From Syntrophomonadaceae bacterium (GTDB lineage: Bacteria; Bacillota; Dethiobacteria; DTU022): a stretch of 5,229 bases of DNA. Position numbers and translations under genes: made by a program. Of this stretch, positions 1-5,229 are shown in pieces. The stretch is from NCBI GenBank assembly GCA_003553305.1, contig PWEB01000190.1, forward strand, positions 1-5,229, given 5' to 3'. The notes under the pieces were generated by a model. It ran no database searches. It was not told the origin of the DNA and saw only the letters and a list, made by a program, of their open reading frames with translations. Each line of letters opens with the position of its first letter. Within the stretch, counting starts at the first letter, position 1.

Positions 1-648
1 AAAAGGGTTGTTATCATTGCTAATGGTGATCTTGAAGATTTAAATTATTATCGCTGTATAATCAAGCCAGATGATTATATTGTCTGTGTCAATGGCGGTT
101 TGGGCTATGCCCTGGCGCTGGATTTAAAACCCGATTTGGTTATTGGCGATCTTGATTCATTGAAGCCTGATGACCACAAAAAAATTGAAGCGCTTAATCC
201 TTTGCTAATAAAATACCCCCCAGCTAAAGACAAGTCAGATCTGGAACTGGCTATAGATAAAACAGTTGAAATGCAGCCGGAGGAAATTGTAATTGTTGGA
301 GCATTAGGGGGCCAAAGGGCTGACCATGCTTTTGTTAATATCCTTCTGCTCTACATTCCTCTATGCAGGGATATCCCTGCCCGTATTGTTGATCGGAGTC
401 AAGAGATTCAACTTGTGGACAATAAACTTTCTATAGAAGGGGAACCCGGTGATTACCTCTCCTTATTTTCTATCACTGCTGAAACCAGCGGTATTATAAC
501 TGAAGGGCTTAAGTTCCCCTTACAGGGAGAAAGCCTTAGCTTTGCTTCTACCCTGGGATTGAGCAACGAATTTATCAACACCCGCGCTAAAATTACTGTT
601 AAGTCAGGTCTTCTGCTGGCGATCAAGGTCTATGCTCAGAGCACCTAA
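1..648 (+). CDS. thiN: Thiamine pyrophosphokinase, missing only its N-terminal tip
   Basis: Transfers pyrophosphate from ATP to thiamine, giving TPP and AMP in the cytoplasm; it is the last step of thiamine salvage. The frame is open from base 1 (KRVVIIANGDLED...), so the true start lies off the left edge; an internal ATG at 100 would cut off the conserved N-terminal strand and is not the start. The 215 visible residues are close to the usual length of about 210-220, so only a few residues are missing. Family motifs, numbered from base 1, are GDLDS (49-53) for metal and pyrophosphate binding, KDKSDLELAI (76-85), and GALGGQRADHAFVNI (100-114), which matches the GGRxDH segment but with one extra residue. 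The C-terminal half fits the thiamine-binding beta domain. In many Firmicutes thiN ends a prkC-rsgA-rpe-thiN cluster, which may lie to the left (inference). The gene ends 20 bases from the convergent transporter operon. Confidence 0.95.
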   Translation, partial: KRVVIIANGDLEDLNYYRCIIKPDDYIVCVNGGLGYALALDLKPDLVIGDLDSLKPDDHKKIEALNPLLIKYPPAKDKSDLELAIDKTVEMQPEEIVIVGALGGQRADHAFVNILLLYIPLCRDIPARIVDRSQEIQLVDNKLSIEGEPGDYLSLFSITAETSGIITEGLKFPLQGESLSFASTLGLSNEFINTRAKITVKSGLLLAIKVYAQST

Positions 649-668
649 AAACACCCTTCTAAGTTTAC

Positions 669-1463
669 TCAGTTCTGATTGATATCTTCCTCACCCCTTG
701 CATTGACATTTAGCGCATTGATCATGACCTGCTTATAACTGCTGAATATTGAGGTCGTGATTATTTCTTTTGAACGGGGTCTTTTCAGGTCAATTATTTG
801 TTCGATGGCGATTTTACCGGGTCGTTCGGTAATTACATAAATGCGGTCAGAAAGGTAGATTGCTTCATCGATGCTGTGGGTAACAAAAAGAACTGAACGT
901 CTAAACTGTCCCCAGATTTTTAACAACCAGTCCTGCATGGTTTCCCGGGTCAGGGCGTCAAGGGCTGCAAATGGTTCATCAAGAAGCATTAAGTCGCTAT
1001 CAATTAACATCGTCCGCAGAAGGGCTGCTCGCTGGCGCATTCCACCGGAAAGCTGGTGCGGGTAGTATTCAGCAAAGTTTTCCAGGCTGAATAGAGGCAG
1101 CATTTCATCTACCTTTTTTGAAGCTTCTTTGGCTTTGATTTTTTTAGCAAGAAGGGGCAGCGCCGCGTTTTGCCTGAGCGTTTTCCATGGGAAAAGCAGG
1201 TCGTATTGCGGCATATAGCCGACCAGGCGCGGTTTCCCGGTAACCTCACGGTTATTAACCAATATTCGGCCTTGATCCGGGTTGAGAAGCCCGGCTGCAA
1301 TTTTTAGAATTGTGCTTTTTCCGGACCCGCTGGGACCTAAAACTGAAACAAATTCTCCTTCTCCGACATGCAAGGAAACATTTTCAAGAACCGAAAGATG
1401 CTGTTCTCCTGAATAGTAAGTTGAGTAGATGTTTTCTATAGCTAATCGACTTATAGTTCTCAC
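669..1463 (-). CDS. thiZ: ABC transporter ATPase, thiamine-precursor (ThiZ-like)
   Basis: Cytoplasmic ATPase expected to drive the ThiX-like permease. At 264 aa it carries the complete ABC set: Walker A GPSGSGKST (43-51), Q-loop glutamine 86 in YMPQYDLLFPW, signature LSGGMRQR (138-145), Walker B LMLLDE (158-163) followed by a D-loop ALD, and switch histidine 196 in VTHSIDEA. The YMPQxxLLFPW form and the short C-terminus are typical of the nitrate/sulfonate/taurine and thiamine-precursor branch (SsuB/TauB/ThiZ). The start is GTG at 1463-1461, which overlaps the TGA of the solute-binding gene as GTGA. The only purine-rich run (GAGG) touches the start codon, too close for a normal Shine-Dalgarno, so translation is probably coupled to the gene upstream. 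It is the last gene of the operon. Substrate is inferred from the riboswitch and the neighbouring NMT1 protein, since ATPases of this branch look alike. Confidence 0.9.
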   Translation of the reverse strand: MRTISRLAIENIYSTYYSGEQHLSVLENVSLHVGEGEFVSVLGPSGSGKSTILKIAAGLLNPDQGRILVNNREVTGKPRLVGYMPQYDLLFPWKTLRQNAALPLLAKKIKAKEASKKVDEMLPLFSLENFAEYYPHQLSGGMRQRAALLRTMLIDSDLMLLDEPFAALDALTRETMQDWLLKIWGQFRRSVLFVTHSIDEAIYLSDRIYVITERPGKIAIEQIIDLKRPRSKEIITTSIFSSYKQVMINALNVNARGEEDINQN

Positions 1464-2458
1464 CTCAGAAACTGATTGGTAAATGCTTTTTCGCTATCCG
1501 GAATTTCTTCTATTACACCGTATTCATAAAGCCACTGGCTGTAATCTTCCCAAACTTCTTTATCCTGCAATCCCCATTGATCGGCATCAGCCTGGTACTT
1601 GTCTGCTAGCCATTCCTGGCTGGCCATGACCAGTTCTTCATCAAGCTCAGGAGCATGAGTAAGCAGGTTTTGAGCTGCTTCTTCAGGATCTTCGATGGCT
1701 AATTGATAGCCCTTGCTTGTAGCCTTCATAAAGCGTTCGACCAATTCCGGGTCCTCAGCAATAAGATCTTCGCCGGTGATCAAAGTCGGGGTGTAATAAT
1801 CTAACGCCGGTTCTTCATCTCTTAATTCGATAAAATTTAACGCCATCCCTTTAAGCTCTGCTTCGATACCGGTCCAACCATAATAGATCCATGCAAAATC
1901 TGCTTCCTGCTCGATTACAATTAGAGAATCTACTTCGCCGGTGGTAACAATATCAACTTTTTCAAAGTCAGCATCATAACGGTCCATCAGCGCTTTAATC
2001 TTGGCTTCTTCTACCGGTGAACCCCAGCCCCCATAGCTTTTTCCTTCGAAATCCGAAGGGGTTTCAATGCCATGTTCTTTCAAAGAAGCAAACCCGGAAG
2101 TGTTCTGTTGGATAACTGCTGCGATGGAAACAATTGGTATCCCTTCTAAACGAGCATAGGTTACTTCTTCCTGGTAACTTACTCCAAATTCAGCCTGGCC
2201 GGTACCAACCATTGGAACGACATTACCGGAAGCCTGGATAGTCTCAACCTCCAGACCTTGATCTTCATAATAACCTTGCTCTATGGCTGCATAGAGGCCG
2301 CTGTAATTGGTGTTAGGTGTCCAGTCCAGTAGTATTGTAATTTCATCGGGTTCATCGAGTGGATCCTCTGTGCATCCTGACGTGATCATGGTTGCTGTTA
2401 CAAAAATCAAACATATCAGCACGAACAAACCTTTTCTTTCTCTCATTATATGGATCAT
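1460..2458 (-). CDS. thiY: NMT1/THI5-like solute-binding lipoprotein (ThiY-like)
   Basis: Extracellular, lipid-anchored binding protein that delivers a substrate, probably a thiamine pyrimidine precursor, to the ThiX-like permease. With the start at 2458 it is 332 aa: a basic, hydrophobic signal peptide ends in lipobox TSGC with the acylated cysteine at 29. The NMT1 domain follows, with the signature LDWTPNTNYSGLYAA (44-58), then EQGYYEDQGLEVE, FGVSYQEEVTYAR (91-103) and GGWGSP (143-148). The region matching the histidine that yeast Thi5 consumes during pyrimidine synthesis reads SYQEEV here, as in transporters, so this is a binder rather than a THI5 enzyme. I chose the ATG at 2458 because it sits 2 bases after the permease stop and behind AAAGGATGG. 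ATGs at 2470 and 2446 are alternatives; an ATG much further upstream (2518) would add an unlikely N-terminus inside the permease gene. The family usually has His where Tyr52 sits. Confidence 0.9.
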   Translation of the reverse strand: MIHIMRERKGLFVLICLIFVTATMITSGCTEDPLDEPDEITILLDWTPNTNYSGLYAAIEQGYYEDQGLEVETIQASGNVVPMVGTGQAEFGVSYQEEVTYARLEGIPIVSIAAVIQQNTSGFASLKEHGIETPSDFEGKSYGGWGSPVEEAKIKALMDRYDADFEKVDIVTTGEVDSLIVIEQEADFAWIYYGWTGIEAELKGMALNFIELRDEEPALDYYTPTLITGEDLIAEDPELVERFMKATSKGYQLAIEDPEEAAQNLLTHAPELDEELVMASQEWLADKYQADADQWGLQDKEVWEDYSQWLYEYGVIEEIPDSEKAFTNQFLR

Positions 2459-2460
2459 AA

Positions 2461-3246
2461 TTAAAGCCATCCTTTCATATGATTTGTTGTATTTCTCTGC
2501 CAGGGCATGAAAAGCCAACCGGCCAATTCTACCAGTTTAAAAAGAGCCAGGCTTATTACAACTACTACAACTATAGATGCAAAAAGATCGCTGGTGCGAA
2601 AAGAATGCATTGCCCTGAGCATATATATTCCCAGGCCAGCCCTCGCTGCCAGCCATTCCCCGATAATTGCGCCTAACACACTGTAGGTGGCAGCAATTTT
2701 CAGTCCTGAAAAAAAGTAAGGCATTGCAAAAGGCAGTTGTACCGACCGCATAATCATCCAGCGATTGGCCTGCATAGTTTGCATCAAATCAACCGCTTCC
2801 TGATCAACCTGACTTAAGCCCTCTACCAGGTTTACAGCCAGCGGAAAAAAGCAGACCAGGGCAACAATTAGGACTTTGGGAAGCAGCCCGGCCCCAAACC
2901 ATATTAGTATTAATGGAGCAAGAGCAAAAATCGGTACAGCCTGTGATATAACCAGTACCGGGTAAAGAGCTTGCTTTAATGGTTTCCAGCGGTCCATAGC
3001 CAGGGCCAGAATAAACGCTACCCCAATAGCCAGGATCAATCCGCCAAGCACAGCTATAAAGGTTGCCCGGGTATGCTCAAGCAGGAGTGGAAAATTTTCT
3101 GCCAGAGCCAGGGCGATAGCTGAAGGGGCAGGTAGTATATAACCCGGTATTTCTAATATTCTACCTAAAAATTCCCAAATTGCTAACAGAAAGGCTAAGA
3201 ATCCTGCAGCAGGCAAATTAGTTTTGATATTTACCCACTTTTTCAT
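2461..3246 (-). CDS. thiX: ABC transporter permease, thiamine-precursor (ThiX-like)
   Basis: Inner-membrane channel subunit (BPD_transp_1 fold), 261 aa, a normal length for the SsuC/ThiX group. About six hydrophobic segments are visible, near residues 12-30, 62-84, 95-117, 122-145, 178-198 and 220-244. The cytoplasmic coupling loop is DLMQTMQANRWMIMRSVQLP (about 153-172), followed by FAMPYFFSGLKIAATYSVLGAIIGEWLAA, a stretch very typical of ThiX-like permeases. The glycine normally found in the loop is glutamine (Q159). The ATG at 3246 is supported by AGGGGAG (3262-3256) with a 9-base gap; it lies inside the end of the preceding gene, a 29-base overlap in another frame. Its stop is 2 bases before the start of the solute-binding gene. 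Substrate assignment rests on operon context. Confidence 0.9.
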   Translation of the reverse strand: MKKWVNIKTNLPAAGFLAFLLAIWEFLGRILEIPGYILPAPSAIALALAENFPLLLEHTRATFIAVLGGLILAIGVAFILALAMDRWKPLKQALYPVLVISQAVPIFALAPLILIWFGAGLLPKVLIVALVCFFPLAVNLVEGLSQVDQEAVDLMQTMQANRWMIMRSVQLPFAMPYFFSGLKIAATYSVLGAIIGEWLAARAGLGIYMLRAMHSFRTSDLFASIVVVVVISLALFKLVELAGWLFMPWQRNTTNHMKGWL

Positions 3247-3508
3247 TGATCGTCACTCCCCTGGTGCTGTAATCAATCTTAACTACGGAGAGAATCCTTT
3301 CCGCGCCAGCTTCAGCACAGATTTCCTGTGCTTTTTTAACAAGCTCCAGGAGTTCTTCCAAATTGCCTTCCATGGTTGTTTCTGTCGGTCCGACAGTGTA
3401 CTTTACACCGGAGGCATCGATTAAGTCTATTACCTTGTCTACTATAGGGTATATTTCTTCTTCGGGCACTAACGGAATTACCTGCAGACTAACATTACAA
3501 ACAGTCAT
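3218..3508 (-). CDS. Small thiamine-binding-family protein (DUF77/MTH1187/YkoF-like)
   Basis: A 96-aa cytoplasmic protein with no signal peptide, matching the thiamine-binding protein family (Pfam Thiamine_BP, formerly DUF77). Visible family features are an N-terminal strand CNVSLQVIPLVP, the segment GVKYTVGPTETTMEG (34-48) with the conserved G-P-x-x-T-x-x-E-G spacing, an amphipathic helix (49-66), and a terminal strand RILSVVKIDYSTRG (71-84). Family members form ferredoxin-like multimers, and Bacillus YkoF binds thiamine. The exact cellular role is not settled, so sensing, buffering or handing ligand on from the transporter are all inference. The start at 3508 is fixed by a perfect AGGAGG (3520-3515) with a 6-base gap. 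A longer in-frame reading from 3559 would begin inside the riboswitch terminator hairpin and is rejected. It is the first gene of the riboswitch-controlled operon and overlaps the permease by 29 bases. Confidence 0.88.
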   Translation of the reverse strand: MTVCNVSLQVIPLVPEEEIYPIVDKVIDLIDASGVKYTVGPTETTMEGNLEELLELVKKAQEICAEAGAERILSVVKIDYSTRGVTINEKVGKYQN

Positions 3509-3514
3509 TCTAAT

Positions 3515-3520
3515 CCTCCT
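3515..3520 (-). promoter_or_regulatory. Ribosome binding site of the DUF77 gene
   Basis: A perfect AGGAGG with a 6-base gap to the ATG at 3508. It decides the start of the first operon gene over the in-frame ATG at 3559, which lies in the terminator hairpin and has no such site. Confidence 0.85.
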
Positions 3521-3533
3521 TCTTGATTTTTTT

Positions 3534-3570
3534 GCAACAATAAAGGCTACCGCCAACATCGGCGATAGCC
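3534..3570 (-). terminator. Intrinsic terminator, expression platform of the TPP riboswitch
   Basis: Reading the minus strand, GGCTATCGCC (3570-3561), a 6-base loop and GGCGGTAGCC (3554-3545) form a 10-pair stem with one G-U pair, followed by the U-rich tract TTTATTGTT. It lies between the aptamer and the first gene's Shine-Dalgarno, where a transcription-terminating riboswitch platform is expected. A competing helix is possible: GGTAG (3581-3577) can pair with CTATC (3568-3564) in the 5' arm of the terminator. That pairing is short and includes a G-U pair, so the antiterminator assignment is tentative. Confidence 0.85.
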
Positions 3571-3587
3571 TGTAAACTACCTCTAGT

Positions 3588-3678
3588 GATATCCCTCCGC
3601 TGGCATTACCCAGATCAGGTTTAAGGGTCAGAACAGATTTTAGCTCTTTCTCAGCCGGTTAAACCGACTCCCCTTATC
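3588..3678 (-). ncRNA. TPP riboswitch (THI box)
   Basis: The minus strand carries the conserved TPP aptamer in order. The P1 5' strand GATA (3678-3675) is followed by AGGGGAG. Next come a short P3 hairpin CGGT-TTA-ACCG (within 3667-3655), the invariant CTGAGA (3654-3649), ACCTGATCTGG (3620-3610), and AATGCCAGCGGAGGGA (3607-3592). The P1 3' strand TATC (3591-3588) closes the aptamer. CTGG and CCAG form P5. TPP binding should stabilise P1 and favour the terminator just downstream, shutting off the DUF77-thiXYZ operon. The match to the core motifs is close to complete. Confidence 0.96.
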
Positions 3679-3693
3679 CTTGCTGTTTTTTTA

Positions 3694-3722
3694 AGCATAC
3701 CATGAAAATGTTTTAGGTTCAA
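3694..3722 (-). promoter_or_regulatory. Probable sigma-A promoter of the riboswitch operon
   Basis: On the minus strand, TTGAAC (3722-3717) and TATGCT (3699-3694) are separated by exactly 17 bases, and TG-G precedes the -10 as in extended -10 promoters. Each hexamer matches the consensus at four positions. The predicted start, near 3687, lies about 9 bases before the aptamer's P1 strand, giving a leader of about 180 bases. The promoter begins 12 bases after the stop codon of the upstream solute-binding gene. Confidence 0.7.
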
Positions 3723-3733
3723 CTCCCAATTTA

Positions 3734-5017
3734 TTAATTCAGATAAGAAGGTGGCTTAAAGTCACTTTCTTTCCAGATTTCAGGCCAGATAATATGGTCT
3801 TCACCTTTATAGTATTGGATAACAGGGAACATAAAATATCCATCTTTAACTATCGGATCAGGAACAGTTTGTAGAGAATATTGATATTTATTCATAATTA
3901 TACCATCAGTAAAAGATATTTCGCCGGTCCAAAGCCTATCCTGTCCAAACTCGTAAAAAGTATCCCTGTTCAATGTCCCATGTTCTTTAAGGGTGCCTTT
4001 AGCAACCTCAATGAAAAACGATGCAAGGTCGTAAGCCAGTCCGCCGCTCGATGTGCTTGGTGTAAAGCCGTATTTTCCCTTAAAGGTGGTTTTAAATACT
4101 TTCGCCTCATCAGATGTCCACGCCTGTACTTGATCCAGTACATAATTTGAATTATCGCCAGCCATTTCGTACCATTCGCCTGTCCAACCCAAGCCATCTG
4201 CGATGATCACGCTTTGCAGATTGGATTTTCGTATTTCCTCAATAAATGCGGTAAAAGAGGATGCTGTAGCAACACTGCCGGCAATTACAGCAGCATCCTT
4301 ATCTTCCAGGCTATTAATTACAGTTAATAATTCAGTTGCACCGGCTGGAAAATAATGTTCTCCAACAATTTCCCATCCAGCTGCTTCAAAATCTGAAGCA
4401 ATGGCGGCACCGAAACTTTTGCCCCAGTCAGTGTCTTCGCCGTAGATTGATACTTTCATATTACGGGGCTCCCAAAGCCCTTCTTCAATCGGTCCCTGGA
4501 GAGCTTCAATATAAGCGCTGGTCAGCTTGTCCGGTGACGGCCATGCTTTGCCCATCCAGTAGCTGTAATATTCAGAGTCATGATTGTATTTTTCATTTAT
4601 TATATCAGTTGCGCCTAAGCCGAAGAAATGAGGAACCTGGTTTCTAGCAGCAGCATCCATAGCGGCTACAGCTACAGAACTATGCCAGTTTAGTAGTCCT
4701 ACATCAATATTGTCCTTTTTAGCTGCTTCTTCATAGGCGAGGGTCGCTCTTTTGGGATCTGACTGAGAATCAATCCAGACGAATTCTACCTTGTATTCAC
4801 CAATTTGATACTCGATTTCTTCGAAAGCCATTTCAACGGCTCCTTTAAATTCTCTGCCGATTTTTTCTGAGGGTCCGCTGAATGGTCCGAGCACGCCTAT
4901 TTTAAGAACATTATCATTATCTTCAGCTGGATCATAATCGATACAACCGATTATCATAAGACTCATAGCCATAACTAGAAATAGTAGCGAGATCAAAAAT
5001 ATTGCTTTATAACGCAT
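3734..5017 (-). CDS. Leucine/amide-type ABC solute-binding lipoprotein
   Basis: An extracellular lipid-anchored binding protein of the Peripla_BP_6 (LivK-like, type 1 periplasmic fold) family, 427 aa. The signal peptide MRYKAIFLISLLFLVMAMSLMIIGC ends in lipobox IIGC with cysteine 25, followed by an acidic linker. The mature domain opens with LKIGVLGPFSGP (38-49), then GAVEMAFEEI and the WIDSQSDPKRA segment, all typical of branched-chain amino acid, urea and amide binders. The ATG at 5017 follows AGGAGG (5034-5029) with an 11-base gap, slightly long. The ligand cannot be read from sequence: LivK-like proteins bind amino acids, amides, urea or aromatic acids. No Liv-type permease or ATPase gene lies in the window, and the next downstream genes are the thiamine operon, whose ATPase and permease are of a different class. 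Its own permease must be encoded elsewhere, possibly beyond the right edge. Confidence 0.88.
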   Translation of the reverse strand: MRYKAIFLISLLFLVMAMSLMIIGCIDYDPAEDNDNVLKIGVLGPFSGPSEKIGREFKGAVEMAFEEIEYQIGEYKVEFVWIDSQSDPKRATLAYEEAAKKDNIDVGLLNWHSSVAVAAMDAAARNQVPHFFGLGATDIINEKYNHDSEYYSYWMGKAWPSPDKLTSAYIEALQGPIEEGLWEPRNMKVSIYGEDTDWGKSFGAAIASDFEAAGWEIVGEHYFPAGATELLTVINSLEDKDAAVIAGSVATASSFTAFIEEIRKSNLQSVIIADGLGWTGEWYEMAGDNSNYVLDQVQAWTSDEAKVFKTTFKGKYGFTPSTSSGGLAYDLASFFIEVAKGTLKEHGTLNRDTFYEFGQDRLWTGEISFTDGIIMNKYQYSLQTVPDPIVKDGYFMFPVIQYYKGEDHIIWPEIWKESDFKPPSYLN

Positions 5018-5028
5018 TTTGTTGTGAA

Positions 5029-5034
5029 CCTCCT
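5029..5034 (-). promoter_or_regulatory. Ribosome binding site of the Peripla_BP_6 gene
   Basis: A perfect AGGAGG, but 11 bases from the ATG at 5017, longer than the usual 5-9. No other start codon in frame lies closer, and the signal peptide begins right at this ATG, so the start stands. Confidence 0.75.
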
Positions 5035-5109
5035 GATCTAAATTGATTCAAGGATTAACTAAGGTCAGGGCTGCCTGTCTGCAAGTAAGGCCTAGATATG
5101 TTGAATGTT

Positions 5110-5138
5110 ATTATACATTGAATTCTTACTAATAAAAA
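5110..5138 (-). promoter_or_regulatory. Possible promoter of the Peripla_BP_6 gene
   Basis: The minus strand has a perfect TATAAT (5115-5110), with a weak -35 candidate TTTTTA (5138-5133) 17 bases upstream. The predicted leader is about 85 bases, ending in the AGGAGG site. ATTCAA occurs on both sides of the -10, 17 bases apart, which could be chance in AT-rich DNA. Beyond this the stretch 5035-5229 shows no gene or recognised RNA. Confidence 0.45.
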
Positions 5139-5229
5139 CCCTTTTCAATTTTGTAGGTTAAAATATTGTTAAAATTGGGATTATATATATGATCTGAAGG
5201 AAAGATATTAATAGTAATATCAGCGCAAA

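Noticed and set aside
635..645. Short palindrome at the end of thiN (GCTCAGAGC) as a terminator
   Set aside because: The stem has only about four pairs and is not followed by a U-tract on either strand.
2459..2518. Longer start of the solute-binding gene at 2518
   Set aside because: It lies inside the permease C-terminus and would place 20 extra polar residues ahead of a good lipoprotein signal peptide. The ATG at 2458 has the better context.
3509..3559. In-frame N-terminal extension of the DUF77 gene starting at 3559
   Set aside because: It would be translated through the riboswitch terminator hairpin, has no ribosome binding site, and the added basic residues do not match the family. The AGGAGG at 3520-3515 clearly marks the ATG at 3508.
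4336..4647. Plus-strand open frame of 103 codons inside the Peripla_BP_6 gene
   Set aside because: Its translation resembles no family and shows no ribosome binding site. It is the shadow of a well-supported gene on the opposite strand, as are the other short frames at 871-1065, 1109-1300, 2307-2510, 2479-2676, 3224-3424, 3363-3575, 3881-4150 and 3970-4197.
5018..5105. A second riboswitch or attenuator in the leader of the Peripla_BP_6 gene
   Set aside because: Only short stems can be drawn (for example CAGG-CAGC-CCTG), with no U-tract and no recognised conserved motif.
5180..5185. A second TATAAT on the minus strand as promoter
   Set aside because: It sits in a TATATATA run with no reasonable -35 at 16-18 bases, and is more likely chance in AT-rich DNA than the site at 5115-5110.
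1..5229. CRISPR arrays, insertion sequences, tRNA or rRNA genes
   Set aside because: No direct-repeat arrays, transposase motifs, terminal inverted repeats or structural RNA genes other than the TPP riboswitch were seen.

Overview
This window looks like chromosomal DNA from a low-to-moderate GC Gram-positive bacterium, most likely a member of the Firmicutes (Clostridia-like). The signs are strong AGGAGG-type ribosome binding sites, lipobox-bearing solute-binding lipoproteins, a sigma-A-like promoter, and a TPP riboswitch followed by an intrinsic terminator. The species cannot be named from the sequence. The theme is thiamine salvage and activation.

Layout. Bases 1-648 (+) are the 3' part of a thiamine pyrophosphokinase gene (thiN), whose first few codons lie off the left edge. 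It converges, with a 20-base gap, on a four-gene minus-strand operon at 3508-669. In transcription order the operon encodes a small thiamine-binding-family protein (DUF77/MTH1187-like), an ABC permease (ThiX-like), an NMT1/THI5-like solute-binding lipoprotein (ThiY-like) and an ABC ATPase (ThiZ-like). The four genes overlap or nearly touch. Ahead of them, on the same strand, are a promoter (3694-3722), a TPP riboswitch aptamer (3588-3678), and a rho-independent terminator (3534-3570) just before the first gene's Shine-Dalgarno. This is the usual arrangement for switching an operon off when TPP is plentiful. Further upstream (5017-3734, same strand) is a leucine/amide-type (Peripla_BP_6) solute-binding lipoprotein gene with no permease or ATPase partner in view. 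About 210 bases of non-coding, AT-rich DNA then run to the right edge.

How it works together (inference). The riboswitch-controlled transporter would import a thiamine precursor such as a hydroxymethyl- or formylamino-pyrimidine, or thiamine itself. The small thiamine-binding protein may buffer or sense the ligand. ThiN makes TPP, which feeds back on the riboswitch. The upstream solute-binding gene has no visible terminator of its own, so its transcripts probably run into the riboswitch region.

Most of this is recognisable biology, and I see no clearly new system. The points worth a second look are the DUF77-ThiXYZ pairing and its substrate, the orphan solute-binding gene upstream, and the riboswitch terminator as the apparent 3' end of that gene.
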